DNA of 6,008 nt, from contig DASPVP010000116.1 of assembly GCA_035622315.1 (NCBI GenBank), positions 1 to 6,008 on the forward strand, written 5' to 3'. The notes under the pieces were generated by a model, which saw only the letters and a list, made by a program, of their open reading frames with translations, was not told where the DNA came from and ran no database searches. Within the stretch, counting starts at the first letter, position 1, and every line of letters starts with the position of its first letter. The translations under genes and the position numbers were made by a program. Positions 5,921 through 6,008 of this stretch are shown here, in pieces. Origin of the DNA: JAJPHJ01 sp035622315 (GTDB taxonomy: Bacteria; Vulcanimicrobiota; Vulcanimicrobiia; Eremiobacterales; Eremiobacteraceae).

Positions 5921-6008
5921 ATGTCGCAAGAGATCGGCTCGCAGCTCCCGCCACCCCTGCGCTTCGAGTTCGGCGCTCATCCGAGCGGCGGTTTGCCCAA
6001 AGCGATCC
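5921..6008 (+). CDS. Start of a further gene in the same operon (3' end outside window)
   Basis: An ATG at 5921 opens a frame that stays open to the end of the window (29 codons), beginning MSQEIGSQLPPPLRFEFGAH and continuing to a GGLPKAI segment. AAGAAGG at 5907-5913 is a well-placed ribosome binding site 7 nt before the ATG, and the start lies 2 bp past the preceding stop, as expected for an operon. Too little is present to name a family. Confidence 0.6.
   Translation, partial: MSQEIGSQLPPPLRFEFGAHPSGGLPKAI

Noticed and set aside
1..6008. CRISPR arrays, insertion sequences, att sites or phage genes
   Set aside because: I found no regularly spaced direct repeats, no terminal inverted repeats and no transposase or integrase-like frame; the gene layout is ordinary chromosomal.

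Overview
The window is GC-rich bacterial chromosome with compact, mostly overlapping genes, ATG/GTG starts and one clear sigma-70-type promoter. No sequence marker fixes the phylum. The gene style would fit a high-GC environmental lineage such as Candidatus Eremiobacterota, but that is only an impression.

Layout. (1) Bases 1-948, plus strand: the C-terminal two thirds or so of a DUF4139-family protein whose start lies outside the window. (2) Bases 949-1336 hold no convincing protein gene but are rich in signals. A near-consensus promoter (TTGCGC, 17 bp, TATACT) on the minus strand fires into about 250 nt that fold into consecutive hairpins and end in a strong intrinsic terminator, so this is a probable structured non-coding RNA of unknown class. 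Just upstream of that promoter, in an AT-richer patch, lie two DnaA-box-like 9-mers exactly 21 bp apart. (3) Bases 1337-4945, minus strand: a tightly overlapping three-gene operon in the order luxE-like acyl-protein synthetase, luxC-like acyl-CoA/acyl-protein reductase, class III PLP aminotransferase. (4) From 5062 on the plus strand, diverging from the operon: a GloB/YcbL-type metallo-beta-lactamase-fold hydrolase, a translationally coupled 73-residue protein of unknown function, and the first 29 codons of another gene that runs off the window.

How the genes may work together. LuxE-like and LuxC-like proteins activate a carboxylic acid as acyl-AMP, pass it through enzyme-bound thioesters and reduce it to an aldehyde. 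An aminotransferase encoded immediately downstream in the same operon could aminate that aldehyde, giving a three-enzyme route from carboxylic acid to primary amine. There is no luciferase (luxAB) or luxD here, so bioluminescence is not suggested. The catalytic residues expected of all three enzymes are visible; the substrate is not determined. The hydrolase operon looks like ordinary housekeeping or detoxification and need not be connected.
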